From: Carnobacterium viridans
GTDB taxonomy: Bacteria; Bacillota; Bacilli; Lactobacillales; Carnobacteriaceae
DNA: 64,000 bases
Direction of reading: 5' to 3'
Assembly (NCBI RefSeq): GCF_900102725.1
Contig: NZ_FNJW01000008.1
Coordinates: 2,268,501-2,332,500, forward strand
Both the position numbers and the translations under genes were made by a program. Below are positions 8,479 to 17,876 of the stretch, one piece after another. The notes below the pieces were generated by a model that saw only the letters and a list, made by a program, of their open reading frames with translations, made no database searches and was not told the DNA's origin. How positions within the stretch are numbered: the first letter of the stretch is position 1; each line of letters begins with the position of its first letter.

Positions 8479-9723
8479 ATGGTCAAATTTATTCATGCAG
8501 CTGATTTGCATTTGGATAGCCCTTTTATTGGCTTAAAAATGTTACCTGATTTTATTTGGAATGCTATTTATTTATCAACTTTTTCAGCTTTGACTACAAT
8601 CGTGGATAGTGCGATAGAAGAAAAGGTGGATTTTATCTGCTTAGTTGGAGATATTTATGATAATGATGAGCGAAGTGTGAAAGCTCAAGCCTATCTACGA
8701 AATGAAATGGAACGATTGAATAAAGCCGAAATTCCAGTCTATCTATTGCATGGAAATCATGATTACATAGAAAATACTGGGCTACACTTAGAAATGCCTG
8801 AAAATGTCGTTGTCTTTACAGAATCAGTGGAAACAAAATGGTATACGACAACGGAAAAAGAGGAAGTTGCAATTAGTGGCTTTAGTTACGATAAAAGATG
8901 GGTTCTTGAACGGAAAATTAAAGAGTATCCTGAAAAACACTCACGTGCAAAGTATCATATTGGGCTGTTACATGGTTTCTCTGAAGGCTTAGATTCAGAA
9001 CATGGAAACTACGCACCATTCTCATTAGGAGAGTTGAGAAGCAAGAGATATGACTACTGGGCCTTAGGACATATTCATAAGAGACAGCAGTTAGCTGAAA
9101 ACCCGCCTGTTATCTATCCTGGAAATACTCAAGGTAGAAGCAGCAAGGAAAGTGGAAAAAAAGGATATGAATTAGTAACATTGACTGAATCTGGAGTGTT
9201 AATGGAATTTAGACCGACTTCAACGATTCAATGGGAGACAATTGACCTTTCCATTAAAGAAATCAAGAGTTTAGATGAACTTTACAAAGTTTTAAAGGCT
9301 GTTGTCGAAGAACAAAAAAATGATTTCTATAGTCTATTTCTTTCCATTCGTTTGGTGGATAGTGAGAATTTACTTGAAGGGGTCTTAAAAAAAATTAATC
9401 AAGGAGAATTATTAGAAGCCTTACAGCAAATTCCAAAAACAGATACTTTTGTTTGGGTCCACAAAATAGAATTGCAGACAGTAGTTGAAAATCGGATACC
9501 AGCTATCCAAAAGATTTTTCCAAATGAATGGGAACAAATTCAGAAAGAAATTGAAAAAGAAAGTTTATTTAATGAACTAACGAATGCTCTTTTTGATTTC
9601 CCAGGAATGGAAGAAGTTGTGGAAACACGTGAAGAAAATTACCGAAAAAAAATTGTGAAAGATGCTAAAGAGTTGGTTCGCAATCAACTTGGATTTGAGA
9701 GAAGTGATGACCTTGAAGATTAA
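8479..9723 (+). CDS. yhaO: SbcD/Mre11-like DNA exonuclease YhaO
   Basis: This calcineurin-like metallophosphoesterase of 414 residues resembles the Mre11/SbcD nuclease subunit. Phosphodiesterase motifs are clear: DLH (residues 9-11), GDIYD, GNHD and the later GHIHK. YhaO is expected to work with the neighbouring ATPase YhaN as a DNA repair nuclease pair, by analogy with SbcCD. ATG 8479 is chosen because AAGGAAAG at 8461 is properly spaced. An upstream GTG at 8470 is too close to it. The 3' end overlaps yhaN by 17 bases, which implies translational coupling. Confidence 0.9.
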   Translation: MVKFIHAADLHLDSPFIGLKMLPDFIWNAIYLSTFSALTTIVDSAIEEKVDFICLVGDIYDNDERSVKAQAYLRNEMERLNKAEIPVYLLHGNHDYIENTGLHLEMPENVVVFTESVETKWYTTTEKEEVAISGFSYDKRWVLERKIKEYPEKHSRAKYHIGLLHGFSEGLDSEHGNYAPFSLGELRSKRYDYWALGHIHKRQQLAENPPVIYPGNTQGRSSKESGKKGYELVTLTESGVLMEFRPTSTIQWETIDLSIKEIKSLDELYKVLKAVVEEQKNDFYSLFLSIRLVDSENLLEGVLKKINQGELLEALQQIPKTDTFVWVHKIELQTVVENRIPAIQKIFPNEWEQIQKEIEKESLFNELTNALFDFPGMEEVVETREENYRKKIVKDAKELVRNQLGFERSDDLED

Positions 9724-12550
9724 ATCAATGGAAATATATGGTTATGGAAAATGGGTAGACCACAAAATAGAGGATATAACTAACTTGCAATTGTTTTATG
9801 GAGAAAATGAAGCTGGAAAAACAACTTTAATGTCGTTTATTCACAGTGTTCTTTTTGGATTTCCTTCTAAGATTAGTTCTGAGCTAAGATATGAACCTAA
9901 GAGTAGCAGCCAATACGGAGGAAGGCTCTTTTTAACTGGTACACAATATGGGGATGTTCAAATTGAGCGTGTACGAGGAAAAGCAAACGGCACGGTTACA
10001 GTTACTTTTGCTAGTGGAGAAACGGGTGGCGAAGAATGGCTTGAAAAAATATTGTCTGGATTGGATAAGGCAACTTATCAAGCACTATTTTCTTTTAATT
10101 TAGCTGGTCTTCAAAAAGTCCAACAATTAAATCGTGAAAAATTGAATCGTTATTTTTTAAGTGTAGGATCAATTGGAAACGAACAGTTGTTAAAGGTGGC
10201 AGATAAGTTTCAAACGGAAGCGAGTAAGTTGTTTAAGCCCAATGGCCGAGTGACCATTATTAATAAAAAAATGGCCGATGTTGAAGCAAAAAGGAAACAA
10301 GTAAAACTAGCAAAAGAAAAGAATAGTCAGTACATGAATTGGTTGCTTGAAAAAGACAATCTTGAAAAAGAGTTGCTCAGCTTACGAGAACAAAGGACAC
10401 ATTATGAAGACAAAGCGTTCAAGCTAAACCAATTAGAATCAAATTGGGTACTTTTTAGTGAGATGCAAGATATCCAACATCAAATAAAAAAAGAACAGCT
10501 CGAAGAATTGCCCAAAGATGGATTGTATCAGCTCAATCATTACAATCAAGAAATAAATCAGCTTAAATTAACCATTACGCAACAACAAGAAAAATTGCAT
10601 TATCTTAGAGATAAGACAGAGGAAACAAAGCAACTTAAAGTGTTTATCGAACATAGAGATGAAATCAATCAATTGATGGAAAAGCTGGATTATGTCCAAG
10701 CTAAGTTACAAGAAACTATTTTTATTAAAGAAACGATTTTGGCTACACAACATCAATTATTGCGTGAAAAACAACAATTAGGTTTAGAAGAACAACAAGC
10801 TATACCAGATATTATGACTGAGGAAAGTCGGTTTAGATTAAATGATTTACAAGTTAAACAAGCTCAAGTAGAGCAAAAAATAAAACTACTAACTGAACGT
10901 ATAGCGTTTTTGAACTTCCAGCAAGAATCTTTAGGAGATCAACTCGATAAACTAGAGAAACGACTATGGGATAATCAATCCTATCAAGAAGTAGAAAATC
11001 AACTAGAAAAAAAGAATCCTGACCCACGTGCGTATAATAAAGTAGATAAGCAAAGTGAACAAAAACTAAGTAAAGGAAAACTCATTAACTTGATTATCGG
11101 AACAATGATAAGTATTTTAGGAGTGTATCTGTCTAATGGTACTGGATTAGTCCTCACGATTGCTGGTTTAGGACTCTTACTCTATAGTATTTGGCCAATC
11201 ATCAAAAAAATAACCACACCAAATAAAGTAGAAGTGATTAAAGAAACGGCGTATTCATTTGAAGAATATATTCAACAAACCGAGATTCGAAAACAATGGC
11301 GAGAAAAACTTGCAGAAATTGATCAAGTTATTCTTGAATTAAATGAGAAACAAGCTCAATATGAAGAAACTGAAAATCAACAAGTTCATGTTGAAAAAGA
11401 ATTTCAATCATGGAAACAAATATATGGTTATCCACTAGAGTACTCGAACAGCAGATTGATGCAAGAAACGGATATTTTTGGAGCAATAAGAGAAAAAGAA
11501 AACAACATCTATGAAAAACAAACACAATTAAGCCAAATGGAGAATGAGATAGTTGAGTGGAAAGAATCCCTCGATTATTTACAGTCTGTTATTTTTGTTG
11601 ATTGGAATAGCAATATGCAGTTAATTGAAGGAATAAAACAATTTTTTAAAGAAGTTACAACGGATGAGGAAAAAATAAAAGAACTTACAAGGCAGCATAA
11701 AACAGCACATCAGCATATTGAACAGCTCATTATGCAACAAAAAGAATTTGAACGAAAGAGAAGATCGCTTTTCCAAACGGTTAAAGCTAAAACTGAAGAA
11801 GATTTCCGGAAAAAATATGTACTAGAGGAAGAATTAATAACAAAAAAAGCTCGTTTAAATTTGTTAGAACAGCAAGTTGGCGAATACAGTGCATTGTTAG
11901 AAAAATATCGTGATAAGGCTGCTTTAATTGAAAGTATCCAAGACCTAAAAGTAAAACTGCAACAATTAAAAGATTCAATTGAAAGCAAGTTAAATAAAAA
12001 AATAAAAACAGAAGTCGCGTTGAAAAATTTAGAAGTTGGTGGAGCTTATTCTGAACTATTGCAGGAATATGCTAATTTAAAGAGTGAAACACAAATTTTA
12101 GTTGATGAATGGACAACGTATAAAATAGCCGCAGAACTCATTGAGCGAACGTTAACTGAAGCTAGGAAAGATCGTTTCCCAGCAACTATTCGTGATACGA
12201 CTTACTTTTTTGCTATTTTAACAAATGGAAATTACCAAAAAGTTTTCTTGAAAGACCAAACGATAACGGTTCAACGTAAAGATGGTACTCTATTTGAAGC
12301 TTCTGAGCTTTCCCAAGCAACAGCTGAACAACTTTATGTGGCTCTGCGTTTTTCATTCGTAAAAAATGCTAGTGACTTAATTCAATTGCCGTTGCTAGTA
12401 GATGATGGCTTTGTGAATTTTGATCACCAAAGAAAAAAAGAGATGTATCAACTATTACAGAGAATTAGTGAAGACATGCAAGTATTTTATTTTACATTTG
12501 ATGCATCTGTAACAGATGTTTTTCGAAAAGAACAGATAGAAATGTTATAA
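9707..12550 (+). CDS. yhaN: SbcC/Rad50-like AAA ATPase YhaN
   Basis: This long SMC-like ATPase of 947 residues has a P-loop near the N-terminus (GENEAGKTT). It then has long Glu/Lys/Gln-rich coiled coils, two adjacent hydrophobic segments in the middle (about residues 460-505) and a C-terminal ABC half with LLVDDGFVNFD. The mid-protein membrane-like hairpin is typical of YhaN and unlike SbcC. It suggests membrane-associated DNA repair. ATG 9707 lies inside the end of yhaO. Length and domain order agree with B. subtilis YhaN. Forms a gene pair with yhaO, with yhaM next. Confidence 0.9.
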   Translation: MTLKIKSMEIYGYGKWVDHKIEDITNLQLFYGENEAGKTTLMSFIHSVLFGFPSKISSELRYEPKSSSQYGGRLFLTGTQYGDVQIERVRGKANGTVTVTFASGETGGEEWLEKILSGLDKATYQALFSFNLAGLQKVQQLNREKLNRYFLSVGSIGNEQLLKVADKFQTEASKLFKPNGRVTIINKKMADVEAKRKQVKLAKEKNSQYMNWLLEKDNLEKELLSLREQRTHYEDKAFKLNQLESNWVLFSEMQDIQHQIKKEQLEELPKDGLYQLNHYNQEINQLKLTITQQQEKLHYLRDKTEETKQLKVFIEHRDEINQLMEKLDYVQAKLQETIFIKETILATQHQLLREKQQLGLEEQQAIPDIMTEESRFRLNDLQVKQAQVEQKIKLLTERIAFLNFQQESLGDQLDKLEKRLWDNQSYQEVENQLEKKNPDPRAYNKVDKQSEQKLSKGKLINLIIGTMISILGVYLSNGTGLVLTIAGLGLLLYSIWPIIKKITTPNKVEVIKETAYSFEEYIQQTEIRKQWREKLAEIDQVILELNEKQAQYEETENQQVHVEKEFQSWKQIYGYPLEYSNSRLMQETDIFGAIREKENNIYEKQTQLSQMENEIVEWKESLDYLQSVIFVDWNSNMQLIEGIKQFFKEVTTDEEKIKELTRQHKTAHQHIEQLIMQQKEFERKRRSLFQTVKAKTEEDFRKKYVLEEELITKKARLNLLEQQVGEYSALLEKYRDKAALIESIQDLKVKLQQLKDSIESKLNKKIKTEVALKNLEVGGAYSELLQEYANLKSETQILVDEWTTYKIAAELIERTLTEARKDRFPATIRDTTYFFAILTNGNYQKVFLKDQTITVQRKDGTLFEASELSQATAEQLYVALRFSFVKNASDLIQLPLLVDDGFVNFDHQRKKEMYQLLQRISEDMQVFYFTFDASVTDVFRKEQIEML

Positions 12551-12584
12551 TAAAGAAAAGATGCAAATAGAAAGAGGGAGTCAA

Positions 12585-13553
12585 ATGGAAAAGAAATTAT
12601 TTGAATATACGAACGATGATACTTTCGACATTTATTTACTAATTAAATCAGCTGATATTCGTGTTGCTAAAAATGGCAAAAAATTTATTGCTTTTACATT
12701 TCAGGATACAAGCGGCCAAATGGATGGTAAATATTGGGATGCGTCAGAAGATGATATTGCAGCCTTTACTGCTGGAAAAGTAGTAAAAGTTTCAGGGAAA
12801 AGAGAACTTTATCAAGGGAATCCTCAAATCAAGCTATTTAAAATTGCCGTAACAAAATCTGGAGATCCAGATAATCCAGATTTATATGTTGAAAGAGCCC
12901 CATTAAAGAAAGAAGATATGATGGAAGAAATAAATGATACATTATTTGAGATTACAAATGCGAATATGAATCGGATTGTACGCTATTTATTGAATCATTA
13001 TCAAAAACCCTTTTTTCAACATCCAGCAGCTAAACGATTTCATCATGCTTTTACTGGCGGACTAGCTTTCCATACGGTCTCTATGTTAAGAATTGCAAAG
13101 ACAATCGCGACTCAATATGAAGATATCAATAAGCCGTTGCTGTATGCTGGTGTTATTTTACATGATTTGGGCAAAATTATTGAACTATCAGGACCAATAT
13201 CTACAGAGTACACTTTAGAAGGAAATCTTTTAGGCCATATTGTAATAGTAGATGAAGAAATTACAAAAGCTTGTCTTGCTCTAAAAATTGATGAAAAAAG
13301 TGAAGATGTTTTGCTTTTGAAGCATATGGTATTGGCTCATCACGGACTGCTTGAGTATGGTTCTCCGGTTAGACCAAAGTTAAGAGAAGCTGAAATTTTA
13401 TATATGATTGATAATTTAGATGCTACTGTAAATATGTTAAATTCGACATTAAATAGAACAGAGCCAGGGATGTTTACAGAAAGAATTTTTGGATTAGACA
13501 ATCGGACATTCTATAAACCAAATGAATCAGAAAAAACAACGGATAGTAAATAA
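12585..13553 (+). CDS. yhaM: 3'-5' exoribonuclease YhaM
   Basis: YhaM is a 3'-to-5' exonuclease that acts mainly on short RNAs and single-stranded ends. The 322-residue protein begins with an OB-fold nucleic-acid binding domain (about 15-90). It continues with an HD domain that carries GVILHDLGKI and a distal HHG motif (MVLAHHGLLEYG). ATG 12585 follows AGAGGGAG; an upstream in-frame ATG at 12561 lacks a good site. It follows yhaN by 34 bases and ends at a strong terminator, so yhaO-yhaN-yhaM form one unit. Confidence 0.92.
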   Translation: MEKKLFEYTNDDTFDIYLLIKSADIRVAKNGKKFIAFTFQDTSGQMDGKYWDASEDDIAAFTAGKVVKVSGKRELYQGNPQIKLFKIAVTKSGDPDNPDLYVERAPLKKEDMMEEINDTLFEITNANMNRIVRYLLNHYQKPFFQHPAAKRFHHAFTGGLAFHTVSMLRIAKTIATQYEDINKPLLYAGVILHDLGKIIELSGPISTEYTLEGNLLGHIVIVDEEITKACLALKIDEKSEDVLLLKHMVLAHHGLLEYGSPVRPKLREAEILYMIDNLDATVNMLNSTLNRTEPGMFTERIFGLDNRTFYKPNESEKTTDSK

Positions 13554-13592
13554 AAAAAGGCATTAGGATATTGATCCTAATGCCTTTTTTTA
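13553..13592. terminator. Terminator between yhaM and prsA
   Basis: AAAGGCATTAGGA pairs with TCCTAATGCCTTT. A- and T-runs on both sides allow use by both convergent genes. Confidence 0.9.
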
Positions 13593-13618
13593 TTTACGGT
13601 TGCTAGAGATACTAATGG

Positions 13619-14593
13619 TTATTCAGCAGCAGATTCTTCTACAGCAGATTCCTCAGTAGCAGAACTATCAGCAGCTGGTTCTTCAGTAGCAGACTCCTCA
13701 GTAGCAGATTCTTCAGTAGCAGACTCTTCAGTAGCAGGAGCCAAGTAAGCATCCATTGCAGTAGCTAGGTCTTTATCATCAATAAGGATATTTGCATCTT
13801 GCATAATACCTGAAATTACTTCTTGAATAGCAGCACTATCAGCTAATTTAGCTGTTAATAATTGATCTTTGATTGTATCTGTTTCTTCTTCAAGTGTTCC
13901 TTTTTCAGGTTTTTCAATCATTTTGATGATGTGGAAACCATATTCTGAAGCAACTGGTTCAGTTGTCATTTCGCCTTCTTTTAAAGCATAAGCTGCTTCT
14001 TCGAATTCAGGAACCATTTCTCCAGATGCGAAAGTTATTTCTCCGCCATTAGGAGCAGTAGCGGTATCTACTGAATTTTCAGTAGCAAGTTTTGCAAAAT
14101 CAGCCCCATCATTTAGTTGAGTGATAAGGTCTTTTGCGGTTTCTTCATCTTCTACAAGAATATGAGCAGCTGTTACAGGTGGTACATAAGCGTCATAAGC
14201 AGCTTGAATTTCTTCTTCAGTAAATTTTGTTTTGTCTTTTACTGCTTCTTCAATTAATAAGTTTAAACGAATCGTGTCTTTATAGCTGTCAGCGGTATAA
14301 CCTTGTTGCAGCATGATGTATTCAAATGCTTCAGCACCACCGTAATTTTCTTCTTCAGTAGAGTATTGTTTGTCCACTACTTCGTCTGTAACTTTATCTC
14401 CGTATGAATCATCTAAGACATCTTCGATAATCAGTTGTTGAAGCATACTTGTTCCAACGGTTTCTTTCATTGCTTCATAAAATTCATCTTCTGTAATTTT
14501 TCCTGCAGTTGATGAAGCAACAGTGCTATCAGAACAACCTGCAATTGTTAATCCGGCTAAGATAGTAGCTGTAGCTAGTAATAATTTTTTCAT
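13619..14593 (-). CDS. prsA: Foldase PrsA, peptidyl-prolyl isomerase lipoprotein
   Basis: PrsA is an extracellular membrane-anchored foldase that helps secreted proteins, including PBPs, to fold after Sec export. The 324-residue precursor has a lipoprotein signal with lipobox LTIAGC (Cys20). A chaperone region follows, then a parvulin PpiC domain at about 133-230 (VTAAHILVEDEETAKDLI and the C-terminal EYGFHIIKM). A low-complexity Ala-Thr-Glu-Ser tail ends the protein. It lies beside yhaM and yhaH as in Bacillus. The unusual point is the repetitive acidic tail, which is absent from textbook PrsA and may vary in length. Confidence 0.94.
   Translation of the reverse strand: MKKLLLATATILAGLTIAGCSDSTVASSTAGKITEDEFYEAMKETVGTSMLQQLIIEDVLDDSYGDKVTDEVVDKQYSTEEENYGGAEAFEYIMLQQGYTADSYKDTIRLNLLIEEAVKDKTKFTEEEIQAAYDAYVPPVTAAHILVEDEETAKDLITQLNDGADFAKLATENSVDTATAPNGGEITFASGEMVPEFEEAAYALKEGEMTTEPVASEYGFHIIKMIEKPEKGTLEEETDTIKDQLLTAKLADSAAIQEVISGIMQDANILIDDKDLATAMDAYLAPATEESATEESATEESATEEPAADSSATEESAVEESAAE
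13622..13741 (-). repeat. In-frame ATEES repeats at PrsA C-terminus
   Basis: Four near-identical 15-bp units encode SATEE, followed by degenerate copies (SATEESAVEESAAE). The tract encodes about 40 acidic residues at the end of PrsA. Units of 15 bp keep the frame if copies are gained or lost. Confidence 0.85.
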
Positions 14594-14778
14594 TTCCCTT
14601 ACACATCCATTTCTTTTATTTTACATTATCAAATTACTTCCTAATGACAGATATAAATATACCATACTCATTTGTATAAAAAAAACTAAAATCCCATTAT
14701 TTAGTTTAAAGTCAATTAAAAATCACAAAAAAAACACAATCGAACAAGTTTTTGAAAAAAAATCAGATAGAATAGACA

Positions 14779-14812
14779 AACGGAGCTGAGACTTTTAGGT
14801 CTCAGCTCCGTT
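14779..14812 (-). terminator. Hairpin after yhaH
   Basis: A perfect 14-bp stem (AACGGAGCTGAGAC and its complement) lies downstream of yhaH on its strand, before prsA. The T-rich tail is modest (TTTGTCTATT). It probably ends the hit-yhaH transcript. Confidence 0.65.
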
Positions 14813-14827
14813 ATCTAAAGTAAAGGA

Positions 14828-15181
14828 TTAAACTTGTTTCATACTTTGAGTTAAATCTTCTACATCTGCGGTTAGTTTTTCAGTATGTTCTTGAATTCGA
14901 CGCATACGTGGTTCTGCTTCATAAGTGAATTCATCAACAGACTCTTTTACATCTTGTGTAAACTCTTCAGCTAATGTTTTACCTTCATTTGTTAATTGAG
15001 CTATTGCTCCTTTTAAGTCATTAACACTTTTAGATACATCATTTACTAAAACGGTCGTATCATCAACATATGTTTTTAGGACAGCTCTATTTTCTTTACC
15101 AGTACGTGGAGACTTAAGAAGACCATATATTCCTCCAGCTGCAGCACCTAAAATTAACCCATTCATAAAGTGATTAGACAT
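14828..15181 (-). CDS. yhaH: YtxH-domain protein YhaH
   Basis: The 117-residue protein has one short Gly/Ala-rich hydrophobic N-terminal segment (FMNGLILGAAAGGIYGLL). A charged helical remainder typical of YtxH/YhaH general-stress proteins follows. No enzymatic motif is visible, and a membrane-tethered coiled-coil role is only inferred. Its start ATG overlaps the end of hit by one base (15181), so both genes are co-transcribed. The hit-yhaH-prsA order beside ecsAB matches B. subtilis. Confidence 0.85.
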   Translation of the reverse strand: MSNHFMNGLILGAAAGGIYGLLKSPRTGKENRAVLKTYVDDTTVLVNDVSKSVNDLKGAIAQLTNEGKTLAEEFTQDVKESVDEFTYEAEPRMRRIQEHTEKLTADVEDLTQSMKQV

Positions 15182-15612
15182 TAATATCCCTCCAATTTGC
15201 TTTTTATGTTTAGTGCTATACTATCTAATTCATCAGTGGTGAAATTACCAGAATGATCACCAAAATGAATTGAAAAATCATCTTGTTCGTCATAACGAGG
15301 CAAGATATGTATATGTGAATGGAACACAGATTGATAAGCAACAGTACCATTATTATTAACGATATTCATTCCTTTGATAGCAGGATTGGATTTCTTGATT
15401 GCTGTCGCAATTTTGGGGATTTTACTGCCAATTGTAGCTGCTAAATCTTCATCTATTTCAAAAACATCTGCAACATGTTTTTTAGGAACAACTAAGGTAT
15501 GACCTGGTGTTACTTGAGTAAGGTCTAAAAAAGCTACTATATCATTGTCCTCGTAAACTTTTCTGCTAGGTATTTCATTGTTGATAATTTTACAAAAAAT
15601 ACAATCTACCAT
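15181..15612 (-). CDS. hit: HIT family nucleotide-binding hydrolase
   Basis: The 143-residue histidine-triad protein hydrolyses or binds nucleotides of the AMP-lysine/AMP-NH2 type. The N-terminal zinc-type pair is present (CIFCKI), and the triad HSHIHILP is near residues 98-105. The family length is normal. The position divergent to ecsAB, with yhaH behind it, is the classical Bacillus arrangement. The cellular substrate is unknown. Confidence 0.93.
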   Translation of the reverse strand: MVDCIFCKIINNEIPSRKVYEDNDIVAFLDLTQVTPGHTLVVPKKHVADVFEIDEDLAATIGSKIPKIATAIKKSNPAIKGMNIVNNNGTVAYQSVFHSHIHILPRYDEQDDFSIHFGDHSGNFTTDELDSIALNIKSKLEGY

Positions 15613-15805
15613 ATAAAATCCTTCTTTCTCCTACGATATCTTTATATATAAGTCGCGATTAATAGAGAAATATATTCTCTTATTTAATAAATGTATCATA
15701 AAATTGAAAGAAAGTGAAACGGTAACACATGAAACAGGAAAGATTCTCTCTTGTTCTTATGGTACAATAACTACAATAAATTGTGTAGAAGGGACTAAAC
15801 TAATT

Positions 15806-16543
15806 ATGAGTTTAACAGTATCGCATGTTACAGGAGGCTATAGTCAGATTCCTGTATTAAAAGACGTATCTTTTGAAGTAGGAGCTGGAAAATTAATTGG
15901 ATTAATCGGCTTAAATGGAGCTGGTAAGAGTACGACTATAAAACATATCATTGGTCTGCTCCAATCTCAAAAAGGAGAAATCAGTATTGATGGTTTAACT
16001 TTAAAGAATGATAAAGAAAACTATCGAAAAAAATTCGGTTTTATTCCTGAAACGCCAGTTTTATATGAAGAATTAACCTTAAAAGAGCATATTGAAATTA
16101 CAGCAATGGCATACGATATACCAATTGAAACAGCATATGAACGTGCTGACAAGTTATTAAAAAGATTTAGGTTAGAAAATAAGTTAGAATGGTTTCCAGC
16201 TAATTTTTCTAAAGGAATGAAGCAAAAAGTGATGATTCTTTGCGCTTTTTTAGTGGAGCCAAGCTTATACATCATCGATGAACCGTTTTTAGGATTAGAC
16301 CCTCTTGGCATCAATGCCCTTTTGGAACTTATGGAAGAAATGAAAAAACAAGGAGCTTCCATTTTAATGTCTACTCACATATTGGCGACAGCTGAAAGGC
16401 AATGTGATGGATTTGTTTTATTACATGAAGGCAAAGTTAAAGCTGAAGGGACTCTGGAGGATTTAAGAAATACCTTTAACATGCCCGATGCGACTTTGGA
16501 TGAGCTTTACATTCAATTAACAAAAGAAGAGGATAGTAAATGA
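15806..16543 (+). CDS. ecsA: ABC transporter ATP-binding protein EcsA
   Basis: EcsA is the ATPase of the EcsAB exporter. In B. subtilis it affects intramembrane protease activity, secretion and competence. The 245-residue protein has Walker A (GLNGAGKST), a signature-like FSKGMKQKVM and Walker B (LYIIDEPFLGLD). I chose ATG 15806 since the protein then starts MSLTVSHVTGG, like the family; the frame is open further upstream without a good ribosome site. It overlaps ecsB by 4 bases. The third Bacillus gene, ecsC, is absent. Confidence 0.92.
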   Translation: MSLTVSHVTGGYSQIPVLKDVSFEVGAGKLIGLIGLNGAGKSTTIKHIIGLLQSQKGEISIDGLTLKNDKENYRKKFGFIPETPVLYEELTLKEHIEITAMAYDIPIETAYERADKLLKRFRLENKLEWFPANFSKGMKQKVMILCAFLVEPSLYIIDEPFLGLDPLGINALLELMEEMKKQGASILMSTHILATAERQCDGFVLLHEGKVKAEGTLEDLRNTFNMPDATLDELYIQLTKEEDSK

Positions 16544-17766
16544 TGATAGAAATTTGGAAGCAACGTGTGAAACAACACCAAAAGAAAATGATGAAGTACC
16601 TAAAGTATATATTTAATGATCATTTCGTTATTGTATGTTTATTTTTAGTCGGTGCAATGGGATATGCGTATTCAAATTATTTGAAAACCCTGACGTCTTA
16701 TGATGTGAAAGGACAATTAATAGGAGCTGTCGTTTTTACAGGAATATTAAGCGTTGGTAAACTAGCAACACTTATTCAACCAGCGGACGCTGTATTTATG
16801 CTACCCAAAGAAAAAGCTATGGAAGAGTATTTTAAACAGGCCAAATGGAGAAGTTTGTGGCTGCCTAGCTTCGTCATTTTAGTTGCTGTGGCTGTTTTAA
16901 TGCCATTACTAGTCGCAATGTCTGGATTTGCTTTTTCAGATATATTTTATTTTGTAACAATGCTGATTATTTTAAAAGAAACTGATCTCAATGCCCAAGT
17001 CTTAAATTTAAAAACAAAAGAAACAAGTGACTGGATTAAAACGCGCTTTCTTTTATTTGGCATTTATTTGATTGTGTCAAGTCTTGCATTATTTATCCAT
17101 CCTATAGTTGGATTAGTAGGAGCTGTGGTTGTAGCCGTAAGTTATCGCTTTTTAGCCAATCAAAAGAATGTTGCTCTAACGTATCAATGGGAAAAAATGA
17201 TAAAAGATGAGACGAATCGAATGAAGCGAATCTATCAATTTATTAACTTGTTTACGGATATTCCAGCATTAAAGGGATTTGTTAAAAGAAGAGCTTATTT
17301 AGATGTTTTTTTGAATCCTATCCAAAAAAAACACAAAAATGTTTTTTACTATCTGTATGCTAGAGCATTTGTGAGGGGAACTGAATATAGCGGGTTATAC
17401 ATTCGCTTGGTTGTTATTGCTATGTTGCTAAGTGCCTTAGGACAATCGTTTATACTAAGTCTCTTTTTAACAGTCATATTTCTCTATTTGACCGGCTTCC
17501 AACTGTTACCACTTTATTTTCATTTTGACAATCTATCGTTAACTGTTTTATATCCTGTAAAGATAAATAACAAACTTCAAGCAATAAAGAAATTGATGCT
17601 GATACTTATGATGATTGAAGGTTTGTTAATTATTGGTGTATCTGTTTTTTACCTTTCCTTTATAGAAGTACTGATTATTGGAGTCAGTGCTATTGCATTT
17701 AACCTAGGGTTTTGTCAATTTTATTTACCGTCGCGGATAAATAAAATGATCAAATTACAACATTAA
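16540..17766 (+). CDS. ecsB: ABC transporter membrane protein EcsB
   Basis: The 408-residue integral membrane protein partners EcsA. Several strongly hydrophobic segments are visible, for example around residues 28-45, 60-75, 105-125, 165-200 and 285-400, with basic loops between. The ATG overlaps the ecsA stop (ATGATGATAG), which implies coupled translation. Exported substrates are not firmly known. I see no clear terminator directly after it; dat starts 110 bases later behind a candidate TATGAT box near 17824. Confidence 0.9.
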   Translation: MMIEIWKQRVKQHQKKMMKYLKYIFNDHFVIVCLFLVGAMGYAYSNYLKTLTSYDVKGQLIGAVVFTGILSVGKLATLIQPADAVFMLPKEKAMEEYFKQAKWRSLWLPSFVILVAVAVLMPLLVAMSGFAFSDIFYFVTMLIILKETDLNAQVLNLKTKETSDWIKTRFLLFGIYLIVSSLALFIHPIVGLVGAVVVAVSYRFLANQKNVALTYQWEKMIKDETNRMKRIYQFINLFTDIPALKGFVKRRAYLDVFLNPIQKKHKNVFYYLYARAFVRGTEYSGLYIRLVVIAMLLSALGQSFILSLFLTVIFLYLTGFQLLPLYFHFDNLSLTVLYPVKINNKLQAIKKLMLILMMIEGLLIIGVSVFYLSFIEVLIIGVSAIAFNLGFCQFYLPSRINKMIKLQH

Positions 17767-17876
17767 TAATAAGGTGAGTTCAACTAATTTAATGTTAAGA
17801 ATGCAAAGTGTCGTAATTTTTGATATGATAGAAAAAAATTTAAAAGGTATTACTTTTTAAAGGAAGAGGTTGAAGA

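Noticed and set aside
15704-15805. N-terminal extension of EcsA from an upstream ATG
   Set aside because: The extension lacks a ribosome site and family similarity; ATG 15806 gives the standard length.
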